61,598 nt of DNA from Methanolinea sp. (lineage in GTDB: Archaea; Halobacteriota; Methanomicrobia; Methanomicrobiales; Methanospirillaceae): positions 1-61,598 of the forward strand of contig JALOPW010000019.1 in NCBI GenBank assembly GCA_025453675.1, read 5' to 3'. Positions 59,481 to 61,598 of this stretch are shown here, piece by piece; the first letter of the stretch is position 1; each line of letters opens with the position of its first letter. The position numbers were made by a program, and so were the translations under genes. Below the pieces are notes generated by a model. That model had not been told where the DNA came from, searched no databases, and worked only from the letters and a program-made list of their open reading frames with translations.

Positions 59481-60008
59481 ATGAGAGGGCACCTTTTCCG
59501 GTTTATCTGTCTCATGGGAGGGTTGATGCTCCTTGCGGGCTCCGCCTCAGGCGCCATTACTCTTGATGCCCGGCCTGGGACGACCCATATCGGAGACCGG
59601 GTGCACCTCAGTGGTCATTCAGGGATTCCGAACACCATCGCCGTGTATCTCTTCGTGACCGGCCCCGGCCTGAACCGTGCGGGGGTTACCCTCGAGAACC
59701 TGCACCTCCAGGCCGGGTCCGGCTACTTCACCACCGCGTTTGTGCATCCCGATGGTACATTCGAGTATGAGTGGAATACCGGGTTCATCGTGGGGCACCT
59801 CATTCCGGGCACTTACCGGATTTACGTCGTGAACGTGCCCCTGAACCTGGAACGCCTCACTGACATGGAGGAGATCAACATGTCCTACACGGATGTGACG
59901 TTCCACAAGCCTCCATCACCCGGGCTTGCAATGGAATGGGGATTGCCTGGGGTGGCCCTGGTCCTCTCCATTGCACTGCTGGTTGCGAGAAAGAGAAAGA
60001 ATACCTGA
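59481..60008 (+). CDS. Secreted, membrane-anchored beta-domain protein of Methanomicrobiales surface type
   Basis: A 175-residue protein. It has a signal peptide (MRGHLFRFICLMGGLMLLAG, cleavage probably after ASG or SGA) and one Ig-like beta domain with the pattern THIGDRVHLSGHSGIPN, YLFVTGPGLNRAGVTL, GTFEYEWNTG and PGTYRIYVVN. A C-terminal transmembrane helix (GVALVLSIALLVA) ends in RKRKNT. Similar domains, often near DUF3821, form cell-surface proteins in this order. The ATG at 59481 gives the best signal peptide; an in-frame ATG at 59448 adds 11 residues. Repeat R7 follows nine bases after its stop. Confidence 0.78.
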   Translation: MRGHLFRFICLMGGLMLLAGSASGAITLDARPGTTHIGDRVHLSGHSGIPNTIAVYLFVTGPGLNRAGVTLENLHLQAGSGYFTTAFVHPDGTFEYEWNTGFIVGHLIPGTYRIYVVNVPLNLERLTDMEEINMSYTDVTFHKPPSPGLAMEWGLPGVALVLSIALLVARKRKNT

Positions 60009-60017
60009 CAATTCCGA

Positions 60018-60154
60018 ATGAAACGCACATGAGACTGTCGGGTCACATGCCCCCCTGATGAAAACCGCGGATGCGGTTTTCATACCAAAATGGCTTCGCC
60101 ATTTTCATGAATGCATATGCGTGTATCTCGGAGAGAATCATGTAGTTTTTTTTT
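60018..60154 (+). repeat. Modular palindromic repeat cluster R7
   Basis: A complete, regular copy: module A from 60018, a perfect 11-bp hairpin at 60058-60083 (ATGAAAACCGC, loop GGAT, GCGGTTTTCAT), a second at 60087-60108 (AAAATGGC, loop TTC, GCCATTTT, then CAT), and the tail ending GTAGTTTTTTTTT near 60154. It lies between the convergent 3' ends of the surface-protein gene and hisD. The T-run points away from the surface-protein gene, as a terminator would. Bases 60155-60304 show nothing else. Confidence 0.9.
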
Positions 60155-60304
60155 GCCTTATCCCGGATCCGGGACTTGATTGTTCCTCTTCACCAGGGAT
60201 CCCTGATGCGAATCCGATGGTGAACGACCATCTTTCGTTTCCGGGCGGTCAATCTCTTCTTTGGAACTCGTCTGGTGAAGGACAACGAGCTTCACGGAGG
60301 AATA

Positions 60305-61558
60305 TCAGGACGACCCCCTCCGGATCCTGACAGAACGAGCGTGGGCATGAAGACCCTCGGCCTCTGCGATGGTCTCGATGGTGTCACCGATACCCTCGAG
60401 GCCCTCCCTGCTGATCAGCTGCACGGTGGAGCGCTTGCAGAAGTGCTGCACATCGAGGCCCGAGTGGAGGCGGGCATACCCCGCGGTAGGGAGGACGTGG
60501 TTCGTCCCTGATGCATAATCCCCGCAGGCAACCGCTGCATAGCTCCCGAGGAAGATGGATCCCGCGTTATAGACTTCCTGCATGACACCCATGGGATCTG
60601 CCACCTGCAGGGAGAGGTGCTCGGCAGCCGCACGGTTCACGGTCCCGAGCGCCTCATCCATGGACTCCACCACGATGTACCCGGTATTCTCCATCGCTTT
60701 CTCCAGGATAGAAGCCCTTTTCGCATCCCTGATCTGGGACGCGAGGAACGTCCCCACACGGGAGGGGAGGGCGGGATCCGTCGTCACCAGGAGACTCGCA
60801 GCCCTTGGATCATGCTCGGCCTGGGCAAGGATATCAGCGGCAATGAAGTCTGGCCTGGCAGTATTGTCTGCGAGCACCACGATCTCGCTCGGGCCTGCCG
60901 GGAAATCGATCTCTGCCTTGTCCCGCAGCAGCATCTTGGCCATCGTCACATAAATGTTCCCGGGTCCGACGATCTTCTGGACGGGGCTGATGCTCTCGGT
61001 ACCGAGTGCCATGGCCGCGACGGCTTGCGCTCCACCGACTGCGTAGATCTCGTCCACACCGGCGATGTCCATGGCCACCAGGGTCAGTGGGGAGATGGGG
61101 GGCGGGCTGCAGCAGCAGATGGACCTCACTCCTGCCACCCTGGCGGGAATGGTGCACATCAGGGCAGTGGATGAATAGGCTGCCCTCCCCCCGGGTATAT
61201 AGGCGCCGATACGGTCGAGCGGGGTGGTCTTTACCCCCAGAATGATCCCCGGCTCCACCTGCTCCAGCCACAACCCCCTGGGGAGTTGCAGCTCGTGGAA
61301 CCGCGATATCCTGGCCTCCGCCTCGATGAGGCTGCTGATGACCTGTTCATCCACCGCCTGGTAGGCTTCATCCAGCTCTTCTTCCCCTACCAGGAGTGAT
61401 TCGGCGGCCACTCCATCGAACTGCCTGGTCAGCTCGAGGAGAGCCCGGTCGCCGTCCTTCGCGACCCTGGAGATGATCTCTTCGACGACAGGCCTTGCCG
61501 AGGAGAGTTCCGAGACACGGTTCTCCATCCAATTCTCGAGCGTTACGGCCTTCCACAT
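60305..61558 (-). CDS. hisD: Histidinol dehydrogenase
   Basis: HisD oxidises histidinol to histidine in two NAD-dependent steps at a zinc site. The frame contains YIPGGRAAYSSTALM, GPGNIYVTMAK, DFPAGPSEI, the AQAEHDPRAA ligands, the catalytic pair in NRAAAEHLSLQ, GDYASGTNHVLPT and the late LHAHARSV histidine. Length (417 residues) is close to the usual 430. No strong ribosome binding site precedes the ATG at 61558; a TTTAAC element about 30 bases upstream hints at a short or absent leader. The gene is complete in the window. Confidence 0.96.
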   Translation of the reverse strand: MWKAVTLENWMENRVSELSSARPVVEEIISRVAKDGDRALLELTRQFDGVAAESLLVGEEELDEAYQAVDEQVISSLIEAEARISRFHELQLPRGLWLEQVEPGIILGVKTTPLDRIGAYIPGGRAAYSSTALMCTIPARVAGVRSICCCSPPPISPLTLVAMDIAGVDEIYAVGGAQAVAAMALGTESISPVQKIVGPGNIYVTMAKMLLRDKAEIDFPAGPSEIVVLADNTARPDFIAADILAQAEHDPRAASLLVTTDPALPSRVGTFLASQIRDAKRASILEKAMENTGYIVVESMDEALGTVNRAAAEHLSLQVADPMGVMQEVYNAGSIFLGSYAAVACGDYASGTNHVLPTAGYARLHSGLDVQHFCKRSTVQLISREGLEGIGDTIETIAEAEGLHAHARSVRIRRGSS

Positions 61559-61598
61559 GGGGAAACACTACGACCGGGAGAGTGTTAAAGGTTCTTTT

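Noticed and set aside
5199-60154. CRISPR array made of the repeats
   Set aside because: The repeats are dispersed, modular and of varying spacing, with no unique spacers of even length and no cas genes.
1-61598. tRNA or rRNA genes
   Set aside because: No stretch with a T-loop consensus and matching acceptor stem, and no rRNA-like sequence, was found on reading the intergenic regions; a dedicated scan was not possible.

Overview
The window reads as a GC-rich stretch of a methanogenic archaeon, most likely order Methanomicrobiales. The evidence is a DUF1890/DUF1894 pair (families known essentially from methanogens), a presenilin-type membrane protease, archaeal replication and repair proteins (RadA, an RPA-type OB-fold protein, FEN-1 with a C-terminal PIP box), an archaetidylinositol-phosphate-synthase-like enzyme, a split GMP synthetase, the full anaerobic (cbi) cobalamin route, and a secreted beta-domain protein of the type common on Methanomicrobiales surfaces. 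No rRNA, tRNA, insertion sequence or CRISPR array was recognised.

Layout. 1-5178: a tightly overlapping tetrapyrrole operon (tail of a probable siroheme-synthase-like gene, hemA, hemB, hemL, hemC, cobA) making uroporphyrinogen and precorrin-2 for cobalamin and F430. 5550-6180: a VapBC toxin-antitoxin pair. 6337-12043: the corrin-ring operon cbiT-L-F-G-H-C-D-E, preceded by an unusual inverted-repeat leader. 12313-19839: a small membrane protein and a repair block on the minus strand (Fe-S-less MutY-like glycosylase, class II photolyase, MutL, MutS). 19967-30543: an accessory-looking mix (lipoprotein, DUF255 thioredoxin-fold protein, PPOX-fold protein, HAD phosphatase, SRAP protein, iron-sulfur flavoprotein, DUF2284 protein, flippase-like membrane protein, KamA-family radical SAM enzyme, UPF0316 protein). 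30714-36540 (minus): glutamate dehydrogenase, two-subunit 2-oxoacid:ferredoxin oxidoreductase, DUF1894, DUF1890, FdhD, CutA. 36728-41522: dapL-lysA-rpa-radA. 41896-47420: phosphoglycolate phosphatase, PRC-barrel, CBS regulator, NOG1-like GTPase, presenilin homologue, FEN-1. 47553-54309: archaetidylinositol synthase, AK6-type kinase, hisC, superoxide dismutase, argD, guaA ATPase subunit, pyrG. 55333-59144: glycosyltransferase, TPR/winged-helix protein and a BrxC/BrxD-like ATPase. 60305-61558: hisD.

Three things stand out. First, a 12-bp perfect inverted repeat, a 9-bp hairpin and a loop complementary to a distant 7-mer lie in the 130 bases before cbiT. One repeat arm covers the ribosome binding site, so this looks like an undescribed control element of the cobalamin operon. 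Second, seven clusters of a modular palindromic repeat sit in intergenic spaces, each next to at least one gene 3' end. Their hairpin arms differ between copies but stay self-complementary. Third, a two-gene TPR-wHTH plus BREX-type ATPase module appears without any other BREX component.

All calls come from reading the sequence; no database search was run. Family names rest on recognised motifs and organisation.
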